DNA of 64,000 nucleotides, from NCBI RefSeq assembly GCF_019048525.1, contig NZ_CP077369.1, positions 2,108,001 through 2,172,000 of the forward strand, written 5' to 3'. Both the position numbers and the translations under genes were made by a program. Shown here in pieces: positions 9,974-20,318 of this stretch (position 1 is the first letter of the stretch; each line of letters starts with the position of its first letter). The notes beneath the pieces were generated by a model, which saw only the letters and a list, made by a program, of their open reading frames with translations, did no database searches and was not told the DNA's origin. The stretch comes from Acinetobacter lwoffii. GTDB taxonomy: Bacteria; Pseudomonadota; Gammaproteobacteria; Pseudomonadales; Moraxellaceae.

Positions 9974-10642
9974 ATGGCAAAAAACTTTCACAGTGAAGTC
10001 GTGGTCGCCAGTTATGACGATCATATCCGTAAACTGATTCCCGGTTATGAACTGGTGCATCAGCAGATTGAAGCAATTCTCAGCACTGAACTCCCAGAAA
10101 CCGCACATATATTAATAGTGGGTTGCGGAACAGGTTATGAATTGTCGTATTTATTAGAGCAACATCCAGACTGGACCTTTACTGCAATTGATCCATCAGC
10201 AGCTATGCTGGAACAGGTTAGTAAAAATCTGAATTCCATAGATCAACAAAGGGTACAACTTATCCAAAGCACAATCCAAGATTTGAATCAGCCGGATACG
10301 TTTGATGCTGCGTTGGCCATTCTAGTGGCACATTTCATTCCAAATTCCGAAAAAAACGGATTTTTTCAGGCTATTTATCAGTGTCTTAAAACCAATGGTC
10401 TTGCATTGACCTATGATCTGATGCAACCTGAAGATCAGCAAGACATTAAAACTATGCAGAAGATGGCACAACAGACAGGGTTGAGTGTAACGCAAAGTAC
10501 CAAGATGATTGAACGCTTGGAGCAGGATTTTTACTTGTTATCTGCGCATAATTTTAAAGCGCTTTTAACCAAAGTCGGATTTAAACAGTGCAAAATTTAT
10601 TGTCAAATCATGGATTATCATGGCTTTTTGCTCAGAAAATAA
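9974..10642 (+). CDS. Class I SAM-dependent methyltransferase
   Basis: A 222-residue Rossmann-fold methyltransferase. Motif I is ILIVGCGTGYELSYLL near residue 45, the acidic end of strand 2 is FTAIDPSAAMLEQ, and the post-I region ends with AALAILVAHFIPNSEKNGFF. No substrate-specific domain is visible. It is co-oriented with the next two genes, but gaps of 60-80 bp make a common transcript uncertain. Confidence 0.85.
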   Translation: MAKNFHSEVVVASYDDHIRKLIPGYELVHQQIEAILSTELPETAHILIVGCGTGYELSYLLEQHPDWTFTAIDPSAAMLEQVSKNLNSIDQQRVQLIQSTIQDLNQPDTFDAALAILVAHFIPNSEKNGFFQAIYQCLKTNGLALTYDLMQPEDQQDIKTMQKMAQQTGLSVTQSTKMIERLEQDFYLLSAHNFKALLTKVGFKQCKIYCQIMDYHGFLLRK

Positions 10643-10704
10643 AGATAAAAGCACTTTTTGTAAACTCTAAAGTTTAAGTGAATATTCAGGGAAGTATTAA
10701 AACA

Positions 10705-11502
10705 ATGTCGGCATATTACAGTTTTATTCAGCGCGAACAGCATGCAGATGGCAGTACTACGGCTTATTACCGTTCTAATATTCATGCACAAGGTGCGTGG
10801 AATCCGCATGAGCAGCACATGGCGCCAGCCACCGGTATTCTATGCGTCGAACTGGAACAGTTTCAGCCACGTGCTGACATGCGTATTGGTCGGGTCGGGC
10901 TGGATATTTTTGGCCTGATAGCCTTTGGTGAATTTTCGATTACCACACGCATGATCCGTCCGGGTAAAACCATTGAACTGGTTGAAGCTGAAATGTGTGC
11001 CAATGGTAAAACCTGTATCGTGGCACGCGCGTGGAGAATGCTAACTTCAAATACCACGGCCATTGCTGGAGTGGAAGATTTTCCGATCGAAAGTCCAGAA
11101 TATTTACCGGTTTGGGAGGGTATGCGCTGCTGGCCGGGCGGTTATATCCAGAGTATTGAAACCCGGGCACATGCTGACCATCGTGCAGGCAAGGGCATTG
11201 TCTGGCTAAGAAATTCGCTGGACATGGTAGAAGGTCAACCGACGACAGACTTTAGTCGTTTGCTCGGTATGGTCGATACGGCCAATGGCATTGTGCCACG
11301 TCAGGACCCGAATTCCGGTTGGGGATTTCCGAATCTGGACCTGCAGATTCATATGCACCGTCTGCCGCAGGGTAAATGGCTGGGACTGGAAGTGGTGCAG
11401 CAATATGGTGAAGATGGTATTGGTCTGACCAGCGGGATTCTGCATGATGTTCATGGACCTTTTGGTCGAAGTGAACAGATTCTGACCCTGCGAAAGTTCT
11501 AA
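10705..11502 (+). CDS. Thioesterase-family (double hotdog) protein
   Basis: About 265 residues with the layout of TesB-like acyl-CoA thioesterases: an N-terminal hotdog with the GRVGLDIFGLIAFGEF and RPGKTIELVEAEM segments, and a C-terminal hotdog ending LHDVHGPFGRSEQILTLR. It probably hydrolyses an acyl-CoA, but the substrate is unknown. I start it at the ATG at 10705 (MSAYYSF), preceded by AGGGAAG, rather than at an in-frame GTG at 10678 that lacks a ribosome site. Confidence 0.75.
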   Translation: MSAYYSFIQREQHADGSTTAYYRSNIHAQGAWNPHEQHMAPATGILCVELEQFQPRADMRIGRVGLDIFGLIAFGEFSITTRMIRPGKTIELVEAEMCANGKTCIVARAWRMLTSNTTAIAGVEDFPIESPEYLPVWEGMRCWPGGYIQSIETRAHADHRAGKGIVWLRNSLDMVEGQPTTDFSRLLGMVDTANGIVPRQDPNSGWGFPNLDLQIHMHRLPQGKWLGLEVVQQYGEDGIGLTSGILHDVHGPFGRSEQILTLRKF

Positions 11503-11584
11503 AGTCTATTCGAAACATCAAGGCCAATTGCCTCAATCTTTATTTATTGGCATGCTGTGCGTAATTTATCAGGAAGAACAGCAG

Positions 11585-12361
11585 ATGCGGATCAGTATGA
11601 TTGGGGCAGGGCGAGTGGCATATCATCTTGCCCTTGTATTGTCAGCACACCATGAGATCGTACAGATCTACAGTCGAACCCTAGAAAAAGCACAATATCT
11701 GGCTGAGCAATTCAACGCTCAGGCCATCGCTCAGCCTCAACAGCTGGATCATGAGGTGGATCTGGTCATTATCGCGGTCAGTGATCAGTCGATTGCCAAC
11801 GTCATTGAACAGATTCATCCGTATCTACAGCAGAATCTGATCGTACATACCTCTGGCAGCACCCATCTCAATTTACTGAAAAATGTGCATGCGCGTGCAG
11901 GCGTATTTTATCCTTTACAGACCTTTAGTCTCGAACGCCAGATTGATTGGCAGCAGACGCCACTGTTGATTGAAGCGGTGAATGAACAGGACCAAATCCT
12001 GTTATTAGAACTGGCAAATAGCCTAAGCAATCGTGTTTATACTTATAGTTCCAGTCAACGTCTCAGTTTGCATCTTGCAGCGGTATTTGCCTGTAATTTT
12101 GCCAATTACTGTTATGACATGGCCAAGCAGGTGGTTGATGTACAACAGGTCGATTTCAGTTTGTTGTATCCCTTAATGCTGGAAACTGCCAATAAAGCCA
12201 CTCAGAATGATCCCAAACAAATGCAGACCGGCCCAGCGATGCGTGGTGATCAGAATATCTTGAATATGCATCAGCAGATGTTAGCCAATATGCAGCGAGA
12301 AGATTTACAAAATGTCTATCAGTTGTTGAGCCAGCAGATTCTCACGCGTCATCAGAAATGA
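11585..12361 (+). CDS. Rossmann-like/DUF2520 domain protein
   Basis: About 258 residues. An N-terminal NAD(P)-binding fold (ISMIGAGRVAYHLALVL, then DLVIIAVSD and HTSGST) is followed by a helical C-terminal domain resembling ketopantoate-reductase-type dimerisation domains. This is the Rossmann-like plus DUF2520 arrangement; no reaction is established. The start at 11585 has AGGAAGAACAGC upstream. An in-frame ATG at 11528 would add 19 poorly conserved-looking residues. Confidence 0.8.
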   Translation: MRISMIGAGRVAYHLALVLSAHHEIVQIYSRTLEKAQYLAEQFNAQAIAQPQQLDHEVDLVIIAVSDQSIANVIEQIHPYLQQNLIVHTSGSTHLNLLKNVHARAGVFYPLQTFSLERQIDWQQTPLLIEAVNEQDQILLLELANSLSNRVYTYSSSQRLSLHLAAVFACNFANYCYDMAKQVVDVQQVDFSLLYPLMLETANKATQNDPKQMQTGPAMRGDQNILNMHQQMLANMQREDLQNVYQLLSQQILTRHQK

Positions 12362-12413
12362 AGAAGCTGATAATTTATCTACGAAGCAGGGTTCAAAGCC
12401 AAATTTTTCCCAT

Positions 12414-12444
12414 AAAAAAGCGCTGAATAATCAGCGCTTTTTTT
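12414..12444. terminator. Bidirectional terminator
   Basis: AAAAAAGCGCTGA-N4-TCAGCGCTTTTTTT, with a run of A on one side and T on the other, between convergent genes. Confidence 0.9.
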
Positions 12445-12454
12445 GAGTCTTAGA

Positions 12455-13171
12455 TTAAGAAATTTTCTTAAAGATAAAATCATTAATCTTGTGACCTGCT
12501 TCAATCCCGCGACGTTCAAACTTGGTTTGTGGACGCCATTCCGGACGAGGATAGCTATTGCCTTTGCCCGCCAGATTTTCCAGACGTGGACGTTCTTCCA
12601 ATACTTCTATCATCCATTCCGCATACGGTTCCCAGTCCGTTGCAGCATGGAAAGTTCCGCCAAGCTCCAGCTTTTGCTCCACCAGCGGCATACGGTCATG
12701 CGAAACAAAGCGGCGTTTAAAATGACGTTTTTTCTGCCATGGATCAGGGAAGTATAACTGAACTGCATTAATACTATTGTCTGGCATTTCACGTAATACC
12801 TGAATTGCATCAGCATCCAGCACACGTAAGTTCGTTAGGCCTTCAATACCTGCTTCATACACGCACTGCGCAATTCCAGGTACATGGACTTCAATTCCGA
12901 CAAAGTTACGTTCAGGATTAGCTTTGGCCATCAATACCAGTGAACGGCCCATACCAAAACCAATTTCTACAGTCAAAGGACGTTCAGGATGTTCAAAGTG
13001 CTGACGCAAATCACCGACTGGATATTCCAAAATTAAGTGACCATATTGTTCAAGCGCAGTACGTTGAGAGGTATTCAGCGGCATTGAGCGGCGCATAAAC
13101 GTCACGATTTCACGGTGCTCGCTTAAGTTTTCCAGCTCCACGACTTGCTGGTCTAATTGATCGTTCGACAT
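12455..13171 (-). CDS. trmB: tRNA (guanine-N7)-methyltransferase
   Basis: A 238-residue TrmB that makes m7G46 in tRNA variable loops. The SAM motif EIGFGMGRSLVLMAKANP, the LDADAIQVL segment, and the highly characteristic FPDPWQKKRHFKRRFV are all present, along with the C-terminal TKFERRGIEAGH. Length is typical. Confidence 0.96.
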   Translation of the reverse strand: MSNDQLDQQVVELENLSEHREIVTFMRRSMPLNTSQRTALEQYGHLILEYPVGDLRQHFEHPERPLTVEIGFGMGRSLVLMAKANPERNFVGIEVHVPGIAQCVYEAGIEGLTNLRVLDADAIQVLREMPDNSINAVQLYFPDPWQKKRHFKRRFVSHDRMPLVEQKLELGGTFHAATDWEPYAEWMIEVLEERPRLENLAGKGNSYPRPEWRPQTKFERRGIEAGHKINDFIFKKIS

Positions 13172-13280
13172 AACTTTGGCAAATCTAAAAATTCAGAATG
13201 CGGTATTTTAAGTCCTGAGCCGAGCAAGTCAAACTTTTCTCGGTATTTCTCCATAAAAATCGGCAAGATCTTCCAGATAA

Positions 13281-13310
13281 AATAAAAGAGCCAATTGAGG
13301 CTCTTTTATT
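13281..13310. terminator. Terminator after the SulP gene
   Basis: AATAAAAGAGCC-N6-GGCTCTTTTATT hairpin. It is symmetric and so could work both ways, between the divergent 5' side of trmB and the 3' end of the transporter. Confidence 0.8.
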
Positions 13311-13322
13311 AATCATCGTTCA

Positions 13323-14768
13323 TCAGCTACTAAACCGGTCGATCAATGTACTGCTGGCTTCATTCAAACCAATCACCCTTACATCTATCCCTTGGGCTTT
13401 AAACTTCTGAATCACGTTATTCAGCATATTGACCGAAGTCACGTCCCAAATATGCGCATGGGTCAGATCCAGTTCGACATGCTCAAGCTTCTCTTTAAAA
13501 TCAAAGAACTGATAGAACTTCTCTGAACTGCTAAAGAATATCTGTCCAGAAATAAAGTAGCTGCGTGAATGAGCCGAATTCAAATGCGTATAGACATGTA
13601 CGGTTCTTTCCAGTTTATTAATAAAGAACAGGGCAGAGAGCAATACGCCGACAAATACACCAAGCGCCAGATTATGAGTGGCAAGCACGACAATAATCAC
13701 GGCAATCATCACGGTATTAAATTCTAGCGGATGTTTGCTGAATTGCTTGATTGCTCCCCATTGAAAGGTGGTAAATGCCACCATAATCATGATCGCAACC
13801 AGCGCTGCCATTGGGATATAAGCCAGCCAGTCTTTCAAAAAAACCACGAGACACAGCAGAAACACGCCAGCGACCAGAGTCGATAAACGGGTACGTGCCC
13901 CTGAAGACACATTGATAATTGACTGGCCGATCATGGCACAACCGGCCATCCCGCCCATAAAGCCGCTGACAATATTGGCCATACCCTGACCACGACATTC
14001 CTGATGACGGTCACCTTCAGTTCCGGTCACTTCATCAATGACCGTAGTGGTCATCATGCTTTCCAGCAAACCGACAGTCGCCAAGGTAAAGGAATAAGGC
14101 AGGATAATTTGCAAGGTTTCCAGATTGAGTGGAATTTCTGGAATCAGGAATACTGGCAAAGTATCCGGGAATTGTCCAAGATCGCTCACGGTACGCATAT
14201 CTGCACTTAACAACAGCGCCAACCCGCTTAATACGATAATACAGATTAAAGGTGAGGGAATGGCTTTGCCAATTTTCGGGATATACGGAAACAGATAAAT
14301 AATTGCCAGACCAATCGCAATAAACAGATAACCGGTGCTATCCATCCGGTTAATTTCCGGGATTTGTGCCACAAATATCAGGATCGCCAAGGCATTCAAA
14401 AATCCGTATACCACCGCCTGCGATACAAAGCGCATTAATTTAGCGACTTTAAAATAACCCGCAATGACCTGAATGATGCCGGTCAGAATTGTGGCAGCCA
14501 ACAGATATTGCAAACCATGTTCTTTTACCAAGGTAATCATCAAAAGTGCCATTGCGCCTGTAGCCGCAGAGATCATGGCAGGACGGCCACCAAAAAAGGC
14601 AATGGATACTGCAATGCAGAAAGAGGCATATAAACCGACTTGCGGATCGACACCGGCAATGGCAGAGAAGGCAATTGATTCAGGAATCAGGGCAAGTCCC
14701 ACCACCAGACCTGCCAATACATCTGTGCGGATATTGGAAAACCATTCTTCTTTTTTCAGGCTAATCAC
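13323..14768 (-). CDS. SulP-family anion transporter with STAS domain
   Basis: This 481-residue inner-membrane protein begins with a cytoplasmic segment and continues through many hydrophobic helices ([33 protein letters not shown] is the SulP signature). It ends in a short STAS domain ([20 protein letters not shown]). SulP proteins carry sulfate, bicarbonate or dicarboxylates; the substrate is not evident. It is shorter than many members because the STAS part is brief. The start codon is GTG. Confidence 0.9.
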   Translation of the reverse strand: MISLKKEEWFSNIRTDVLAGLVVGLALIPESIAFSAIAGVDPQVGLYASFCIAVSIAFFGGRPAMISAATGAMALLMITLVKEHGLQYLLAATILTGIIQVIAGYFKVAKLMRFVSQAVVYGFLNALAILIFVAQIPEINRMDSTGYLFIAIGLAIIYLFPYIPKIGKAIPSPLICIIVLSGLALLLSADMRTVSDLGQFPDTLPVFLIPEIPLNLETLQIILPYSFTLATVGLLESMMTTTVIDEVTGTEGDRHQECRGQGMANIVSGFMGGMAGCAMIGQSIINVSSGARTRLSTLVAGVFLLCLVVFLKDWLAYIPMAALVAIMIMVAFTTFQWGAIKQFSKHPLEFNTVMIAVIIVVLATHNLALGVFVGVLLSALFFINKLERTVHVYTHLNSAHSRSYFISGQIFFSSSEKFYQFFDFKEKLEHVELDLTHAHIWDVTSVNMLNNVIQKFKAQGIDVRVIGLNEASSTLIDRFSS

Positions 14769-14985
14769 GAAATATCATCTAAATTTGGAAAACCTGTGTA
14801 TGTTAAACAGATAGAGATAAAAATCTACACAAGATTGACTTGCAAAAGCCCGGAATATCCTGAATATTGAATGAGTAACTGCCCTGAGGTGACAGTTACG
14901 CTTTTTTGCAATTTACAGGTTTGATCACTTGAAAGTTTGTCAGAAGCGATTTAAAACATTGAGAAGTGTATAACAAGGATCAGAA

Positions 14986-15597
14986 ATGAAGCTTTACTAT
15001 TCACCAGGTGCCTGCTCACTGGCAGCACATATTATTTTAAATGAAATTAATGTCGATTTTGATTTGGAACGTGTTGATTTAAAAACACATAAAACAGAAA
15101 AAGGTACGGATTATTACGAAGTTAATCCTAAAGGCTATGTACCAGCGTTAGAAATTAACCCTGGTCTGATCCTGACAGAAAATGTTGCAATTCTACCGTT
15201 TCTTGCTCAACACGATCCAAAACAAGATCTAATTCCACCATCGGGCATGGGACGTGCCAAAGTGCTGGAATGGTTAGGTTATCTGAACTCTGAACTACAT
15301 GATGCCTATGCGGTGTTCTTCGGTGGCAAGTTATCCGAAGATGAAAAGAAAAAAGCCTATGCAGAGATTGATCGACTATTGAGTTATATCGATAAAGCGA
15401 TTGGTGAATCGGACAATGATTATCTGGTGGATGATAACTTTGGGCCTGCGGATGCCTATCTATTTGTCTTGACCAACTGGTCGAACCAGATTGAGCATGA
15501 TTTGAGTCCATATAAAAATATTATTCATATCCGTAATAAAGTGGCAGAACGTCAGTCTGTACAGATTGCTATGCGTGATGAAGGTCTGATTCCTTAA
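14986..15597 (+). CDS. Glutathione S-transferase
   Basis: A 203-residue cytosolic GST of the bacterial beta type. It opens MKLYYSPGACSLAAHI, the thioredoxin-fold N-terminus with the conserved Tyr/Ser/Cys10 region, has NPKGYVPAL before the cis-proline, and LTENVAILPFLA after it. The all-helical C-terminal half includes DNFGPADAYLFVLTNW. AAGGATCAGAA precedes the ATG. It probably conjugates or reduces small electrophiles. Confidence 0.92.
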   Translation: MKLYYSPGACSLAAHIILNEINVDFDLERVDLKTHKTEKGTDYYEVNPKGYVPALEINPGLILTENVAILPFLAQHDPKQDLIPPSGMGRAKVLEWLGYLNSELHDAYAVFFGGKLSEDEKKKAYAEIDRLLSYIDKAIGESDNDYLVDDNFGPADAYLFVLTNWSNQIEHDLSPYKNIIHIRNKVAERQSVQIAMRDEGLIP

Positions 15598-15605
15598 CTA
15601 AAAAC

Positions 15606-15640
15606 AAAAATAAAGGACTCAATTGAGTCCTTTATTTTTG
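15606..15640. terminator. Bidirectional terminator
   Basis: Fifteen-base stem AAAAATAAAGGACTC / GAGTCCTTTATTTTT with an AATT loop, between convergent gst and thiG. Confidence 0.9.
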
Positions 15641-15651
15641 TTCATGAAAAT

Positions 15652-16434
15652 TTATTTAAAGAAATAGCCGGTTTCCGGTGAGCTGGCATTGGCCATACGC
15701 TTGCGCGGCATACGGCCTGCAAGAAAAGCTTCTCGGCCTGCTTCAACGGCTTTTTTCATCGCAGATGCCATTAATACCGGATTTTGTGCAGCTGCAATCG
15801 CTGTATTCATGAGTACACCATCACAACCCAGTTCCATCGCAATCGCGGCATCACTCGCTGTACCGACACCGGCATCGACTAGGACAGGAACTTTGGCATT
15901 TTCCTTGATGATTGACAGGGTATGTGGATTCAGAATGCCCAGACCAGAACCAATCAGGCTACCCAATGGCATAATCGCAACACAGCCCATGCTTTCCAGC
16001 TCTTGCGCCACGATCGGATCATCCGAGGTATAAACCATGACCTCAAAGCCATCGTCAATCAAGGTGCGCGCAGCTTTCAGTGTTTCGGTTACGTTTGGAT
16101 AAAGTGTCTTTTCATCACCCAAAACTTCAAGTTTGACCAGATTGTGGCCATCGAGCAACTCACGCGCCAGCATACAGGTGCGGACGGCACTATTGGCATC
16201 GAAGCAACCTGCGGTATTCGGCAAAATGGTATATTTTTCCGGAGGAATGACTGACAGCAGGTTCGGCTGGTCAGGATCTTGGCCAATATTGACACGGCGA
16301 ATAGCGACAGTGACAATCTCTGCACCACTGGTTTCAATGGCCTGCTGAGTTTCATTTAAATCTTTGTATTTGCCCGTGCCTACCAAAAGGCGTGACTGGA
16401 ATTGGCGTGAACCAATCTGTAATAAATCTTGCAT
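15652..16434 (-). CDS. thiG: Thiazole synthase
   Basis: About 260 residues. ThiG condenses deoxyxylulose phosphate, dehydroglycine and ThiS thiocarboxylate into the thiazole phosphate of thiamine. The [15 protein letters not shown] segment holds the Schiff-base lysine region; [13 protein letters not shown] and the phosphate-binding [18 protein letters not shown] follow. I start it at the ATG at 16434 (MQDLLQIG) because the upstream extension overlaps thiS and does not resemble the family. thiS ends 14 nt before. Confidence 0.96.
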   Translation of the reverse strand: MQDLLQIGSRQFQSRLLVGTGKYKDLNETQQAIETSGAEIVTVAIRRVNIGQDPDQPNLLSVIPPEKYTILPNTAGCFDANSAVRTCMLARELLDGHNLVKLEVLGDEKTLYPNVTETLKAARTLIDDGFEVMVYTSDDPIVAQELESMGCVAIMPLGSLIGSGLGILNPHTLSIIKENAKVPVLVDAGVGTASDAAIAMELGCDGVLMNTAIAAAQNPVLMASAMKKAVEAGREAFLAGRMPRKRMANASSPETGYFFK

Positions 16435-16448
16435 AATTGTCCCGAGTA

Positions 16449-16646
16449 TTAGCCGCCACCGACCGCGTGAATAATTTCTATTTTGTCTGTATCGCAAATT
16501 GGCGTATCGCCCAATCTGCTTTTAGGAATAATCATTTCATTGACTTCAACTGCAAAACGCTTACCCTCAAGCGCCATACTCTGAATCAGTTCCAGCAGAT
16601 TCTTGCAGTGAGTTTCCTGTTGTTCGCCATTGATGTAAATCATCAT
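16449..16646 (-). CDS. thiS: Thiamine biosynthesis sulfur carrier
   Basis: A 65-residue ubiquitin-like carrier ending HAVGGG. The C-terminal Gly-Gly is adenylated and converted to the thiocarboxylate that supplies sulfur to ThiG. A GGAGGGTT ribosome site precedes the ATG pair. It is directly upstream of thiG and surely co-transcribed. Confidence 0.94.
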   Translation of the reverse strand: MMIYINGEQQETHCKNLLELIQSMALEGKRFAVEVNEMIIPKSRLGDTPICDTDKIEIIHAVGGG

Positions 16647-16681
16647 TCTAGCAACCCTCCATGATTAAGTGTTGTTCAAAC

Positions 16682-17047
16682 TTATCTGGCGTATTTTAAA
16701 GCATTCCAGGCCAGAATTAACCATCCGGCAATCATTAAAGCCCCGCCGATGGGCGTAATAGCACCTAAACCGCGGGGTAATCCTAAGGCCATGATATACA
16801 GTGAGCCAGAAAACAGTAAAATGCCGACCTGAATCAGACCGAAGCTCCATTGAATGGGCAATGCAGGGATGACTTTCGCCAGTAAAGAAAGAATCAGTAG
16901 TCCTAAGGCATGATAGAAAAAATAATCCGTTGCCGTTTGCCACCAGCCGAGCTGTGCTTCAGTCGCCCGCGCTTTTAAACCATGTGCACCAAAAGCACCG
17001 AGCATGACTGCAAGTGCCAAATTAAGTGCTGAAATCGCAATCCACAT
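16682..17047 (-). CDS. DUF423 membrane protein (YgdD-like)
   Basis: A 121-residue protein with four hydrophobic helices. It opens IAISALNLALAVMLGAFGAHGLK, the DUF423 N-terminal pattern, and contains GAITPIGGALMIAGW near the end. No function is established for the family. It lies 35 nt upstream of thiS on the same strand. Confidence 0.88.
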   Translation of the reverse strand: MWIAISALNLALAVMLGAFGAHGLKARATEAQLGWWQTATDYFFYHALGLLILSLLAKVIPALPIQWSFGLIQVGILLFSGSLYIMALGLPRGLGAITPIGGALMIAGWLILAWNALKYAR

Positions 17048-17110
17048 TTGAATTGATCTTCCTGATAAAGTTTGCGCTCAACCTTAGCATAAATTCAAAA
17101 TGCGGACATA

Positions 17111-17138
17111 AAAAAGCCTTCATCAAAGAAGGCTTTTT
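17111..17138. terminator. Terminator after rpoH
   Basis: AAAAAGCCTTC-N6-GAAGGCTTTTT hairpin just beyond the rpoH stop. Confidence 0.85.
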
Positions 17139-17166
17139 CGAGGTAAATCAGTAACAGAATTTGGTG

Positions 17167-18036
17167 TTAATTGGATGACATCGCCACTTTAATTTTTTCC
17201 ATGGCATTTTTTTCCAGCTGACGAATACGTTCCGCAGAAACATTATATTCCGCTGCAAGCTCATGCAGGGTCGATTTCTCGTCATCTAGCCAGCGACGCT
17301 GCAAGATATTACGTGAACGATCATCTAGCTGATCCATGGCTTCATGCAGGGCAGAGGTGCTTTGCTCCTCATAGTCTTCATTTTCAATCAGACGAGCCGG
17401 GTCATAACGATTATCTTCAAGATATAACGCTGGTGCCACATGGGTGGAACCTTCATCATCGTCATCGCTTGATGCATCAAAAGCCGCATCATACGCCGTC
17501 AGACGGCCTTCCATTTCCAGTACTTGTTCTGGTGTGACATTTAAATCATTGGCAATAGACTGTGCTTCTGCGAGCGTCAACTTTTTCGATGATTTCTTCA
17601 GGCTTCGCAGATTAAAGAACAGTTTACGTTGCGCTTTAGTGGTGGCGATTTTCACAATACGCCAGTTACGGATCACATATTCGTGAATTTCCGCCTTGAT
17701 CCAGTGCACGGCAAATGACACCAGACGTACGCCCATATTCGGGTCAAAACGTTTTACAGCTTTCATCAGGCCCAGGTTGCCTTCCTGAATCAGGTCGCCT
17801 TGTGGCAAACCATAACCTGCATAACTACGCGCAATATGTACTACAAAACGCAAATGCGACATGACCAGCATTTTCGCTGCATCTAAATCTTGGTCATAAT
17901 AATAGCGTTCAGCCAACTCTTTTTCTTGTTCGGCCGTTAAAATCGGAATCTGATTGACAGTGCTGATATAAGCACCGAGGTTGACACCTGGCGCCGATAA
18001 TGACAGGGGCATTAACTGATTGCGGCTGTCACTCAT
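17167..18036 (-). CDS. rpoH: RNA polymerase heat-shock sigma factor (sigma-32)
   Basis: This 289-residue sigma factor directs RNA polymerase to heat-shock promoters. Region 2 ([38 protein letters not shown], then [22 protein letters not shown]), the RpoH box [13 protein letters not shown], and region 4 ([24 protein letters not shown]) are complete. AAGGAGA lies 6 nt before the ATG. A short acidic run of Asp residues near 195 lies between regions 2 and 4. Confidence 0.97.
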   Translation of the reverse strand: MSDSRNQLMPLSLSAPGVNLGAYISTVNQIPILTAEQEKELAERYYYDQDLDAAKMLVMSHLRFVVHIARSYAGYGLPQGDLIQEGNLGLMKAVKRFDPNMGVRLVSFAVHWIKAEIHEYVIRNWRIVKIATTKAQRKLFFNLRSLKKSSKKLTLAEAQSIANDLNVTPEQVLEMEGRLTAYDAAFDASSDDDDEGSTHVAPALYLEDNRYDPARLIENEDYEEQSTSALHEAMDQLDDRSRNILQRRWLDDEKSTLHELAAEYNVSAERIRQLEKNAMEKIKVAMSSN

Positions 18037-18172
18037 GTGTTCTCCTTGAAGTGCGGGATAACCCTAAACTAGGTTTTATCTTAATCCAATCTCTCCGCAA
18101 ATAATGGATATTTGGGTAGAGAAATGTAAAAAAGTATACGAAAGTGAAGATCAACAGTTTAATTGAAAATTT

Positions 18173-18406
18173 TTAAGATTCAATTAAGTAGTGAAACTCT
18201 GTATCAGAAATTTTTTTAAATTCAAGCTTGAGCTGATGCAGCTGACAATAGCGGCTGACATCTGTCTGGCTATGCGGATCAGATGATTTCAGCAGGAATG
18301 TTTTCTGATTTCCGGCCTTTAGTGCGCGCTTTAACATTAATAGCGGCATCGGGCACGGTTTTCCCATAGCGTCTATAAGGCTGAATTGCGCTGGATATTC
18401 GGACAT
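18173..18406 (-). CDS. TusA-family sulfurtransferase-like protein
   Basis: A 77-residue protein with the TusA/SirA motif DAMGKPCPMPLLMLKRAL; the presumed persulfide cysteine is Cys18 in CPMP. Family members relay sulfur to tRNA thiolation and cofactor pathways. Which partner it serves cannot be told here. Confidence 0.85.
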   Translation of the reverse strand: MSEYPAQFSLIDAMGKPCPMPLLMLKRALKAGNQKTFLLKSSDPHSQTDVSRYCQLHQLKLEFKKISDTEFHYLIES

Positions 18407-18788
18407 TGCGGTTTTATTTAGATGGCAGAAAAGGCTATAAATAGTAGCAAATATGATGCCAGAACCAAACTGGTTTCAGAAAAAGAAGATCTAAATGACT
18501 TTATAAAGTCTTTTGACAATTTTCATGAAAAAAATAACTAAATCAAACAGAACATGCTAAAAAAAATCTATTAATTGTGATAAACCCATGTTAAGCTCGT
18601 TGCGTATTTGGGACTTTGAATAAACAAAGTGATTGTTTTTCACCCTATTACATAAATGGATGTAACCGGGATTTTGTTGATAGTTTTACAGAATGATTAC
18701 AAGCTTAAAAATAATATTTTCAAACTTGTTTGCTCTGCTGTTTGCAACACCGGGTGGTCCTTCTTTTAGTTTCAATGAGGATTAACTT
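18407..18788. other. Long leader region upstream of the cold-shock gene
   Basis: This 382-bp gene-free region is A+T-rich. The stretch from about 18650 to 18788 likely contains the promoter and a long untranslated leader of the cold-shock gene, as is usual for the family. I see no hairpin strong enough to name and no convincing short gene. Confidence 0.4.
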
Positions 18789-19004
18789 ATGACAGCTGCT
18801 CGCGAACAAGGCGTAGTTAAGTGGTTTAACGATACTAAAGGCTTCGGCTTTATTCAACGTAACGGCGGTGATGACGTATTTGTTCATTTCCGTGCTATCC
18901 AAGGTGACGGTCACCGTTCACTTCGTGACGGCCAACGTGTTGAATTCAGTGTTGTTAAAGGCCAAAAAGGCTTTCAAGCTGAAGAAGTTCAACCATTAGA
19001 CTAA
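18789..19004 (+). CDS. Cold-shock domain protein (CspA family)
   Basis: A 71-residue five-stranded OB-fold RNA chaperone. RNP1 is KGFGFIQRN and RNP2 is VFVHFRAI, both intact with their aromatic residues. It binds single-stranded RNA and DNA and melts secondary structure after temperature downshift. TGAGGAT lies before the ATG. A terminator follows. Confidence 0.96.
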   Translation: MTAAREQGVVKWFNDTKGFGFIQRNGGDDVFVHFRAIQGDGHRSLRDGQRVEFSVVKGQKGFQAEEVQPLD

Positions 19005-19026
19005 TCTTCGGATTAAGCTAAAAAGA

Positions 19027-19057
19027 AAACGCTCCAATATAACTTGGGGCGTTTTTT
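19027..19057 (+). terminator. Terminator after the cold-shock gene
   Basis: AAACGCTCCAA-N6-TTGGGGCGTTTTTT, 22 nt beyond the stop. Confidence 0.9.
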
Positions 19058-19105
19058 GTTTATACTATCCCTATCTTAGTGATTACCCAATTAGAGCACC
19101 GCTTT

Positions 19106-20257
19106 ATGTCATCTGGTTTTGAAACCTTAAATTTACATCCCAATCTAAAAAAAGCGATTGATGCTTTAGGCTTTACCACCATGACGCCTATCCAGCAGAA
19201 GGTTTTGAAATTCACGCTGGCAGGACATGATGCCATTGGCCGTGCACAGACAGGTACAGGCAAAACTGCTGCCTTTTTAATTAGTATCATGAATGATCTC
19301 TTAAATAATCCGATTCAGGAACAACGCTATCGTGGTGAGCCACGTGCGCTGATTTTGGCACCGACCCGTGAACTGGCGTTACAGATCGAAAGCGATGCAC
19401 AGGATCTGGCGAAATATGCTGGTCTCAATGTGGTGACCTTGCTGGGTGGTGTGGATTTTGACAAGCAAAAGAACCAGCTTAATAAAGCGCCTGTCGATAT
19501 TATGGTGGCTACACCGGGTCGTTTGATCGATTTTGTAGAACAAAAAGAAGTCTGGCTGGATCAGATTGAATTTTTGGTCATTGATGAAGCCGACCGCTTA
19601 CTAGATATGGGCTTTATTCCTTCAGTAAAGCGCATTGTGCGTTTCTCGCCGCGTAAAGAACAACGTCAGACTTTAATGTTCTCTGCAACTTTCAGCTACG
19701 ATGTGCTGAATCTTGCACAACAATGGTTATTTGAACCGGTCACAGTTGAAATTGAACCGGAAAAGAAAACCAATGCCGATGTCGAGCAACGGGTTTATAT
19801 GGTCGCCAAGGCGGACAAATATAAATTGTTGCAAGAAATCTTGCGTGATGAGCCGATTGAAAAAGTCATGATTTTTGCCAACCGTCGTGATCAGGTGCGC
19901 AAACTTTATGACCATTTAAAACGTGATGGCTATAAAGTAGTGATGCTGTCTGGCGAGATTGCTCAGGACAAACGCCTTAAAATGCTGGATCAGTTCAAAA
20001 ATGGTAAACATAACATCATGATTGCAACGGATGTGGCAGGTCGTGGCATCCATGTTGATGGTGTATCGCATGTGGTGAACTTCACCTTGCCGGAACAGTC
20101 GGATGATTATGTGCATCGTATTGGTCGTACCGGTCGTGCGGGAACCAGTGGTGTGAGTATCAGTTTCCTTGCAGAAGATGATGCGTTCTATCTGCCAGAA
20201 ATTGAAAAAGCCATTGGTCAAAAATTGCCTTTGACCCGTCTGGAAGGTTATTGTTAA
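19106..20257 (+). CDS. DEAD-box ATP-dependent RNA helicase
   Basis: About 383 residues, RhlB-like in length. All core motifs are visible: Q-motif region MTPIQQKVL, motif I AQTGTGKT, Ia [15 protein letters not shown] in [19 protein letters not shown] in [17 protein letters not shown], and [12 protein letters not shown]. There is no long basic C-terminal tail. I start at the ATG at 19106 (MSSGFETL) rather than an in-frame GTG at 19079. It probably assists RNA turnover or ribosome assembly. Confidence 0.92.
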   Translation: MSSGFETLNLHPNLKKAIDALGFTTMTPIQQKVLKFTLAGHDAIGRAQTGTGKTAAFLISIMNDLLNNPIQEQRYRGEPRALILAPTRELALQIESDAQDLAKYAGLNVVTLLGGVDFDKQKNQLNKAPVDIMVATPGRLIDFVEQKEVWLDQIEFLVIDEADRLLDMGFIPSVKRIVRFSPRKEQRQTLMFSATFSYDVLNLAQQWLFEPVTVEIEPEKKTNADVEQRVYMVAKADKYKLLQEILRDEPIEKVMIFANRRDQVRKLYDHLKRDGYKVVMLSGEIAQDKRLKMLDQFKNGKHNIMIATDVAGRGIHVDGVSHVVNFTLPEQSDDYVHRIGRTGRAGTSGVSISFLAEDDAFYLPEIEKAIGQKLPLTRLEGYC

Positions 20258-20269
20258 TCCAGACCATCG

Positions 20270-20297
20270 AAAAACCGCTCTTGAAGAGCGGTTTTTT
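20270..20297. terminator. Bidirectional terminator
   Basis: AAAAACCGCTCTT-GAAGAGCGGTTTTTT between the convergent helicase and lipoprotein genes. Confidence 0.88.
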
Positions 20298-20318
20298 ATT
20301 GCGCTATGGTTTATTAGC

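Noticed and set aside
12443..12757. Long antisense open frames over trmB and over other well-defined genes
   Set aside because: They mirror the codon structure of the real gene on the other strand and have no motifs or ribosome sites of their own.
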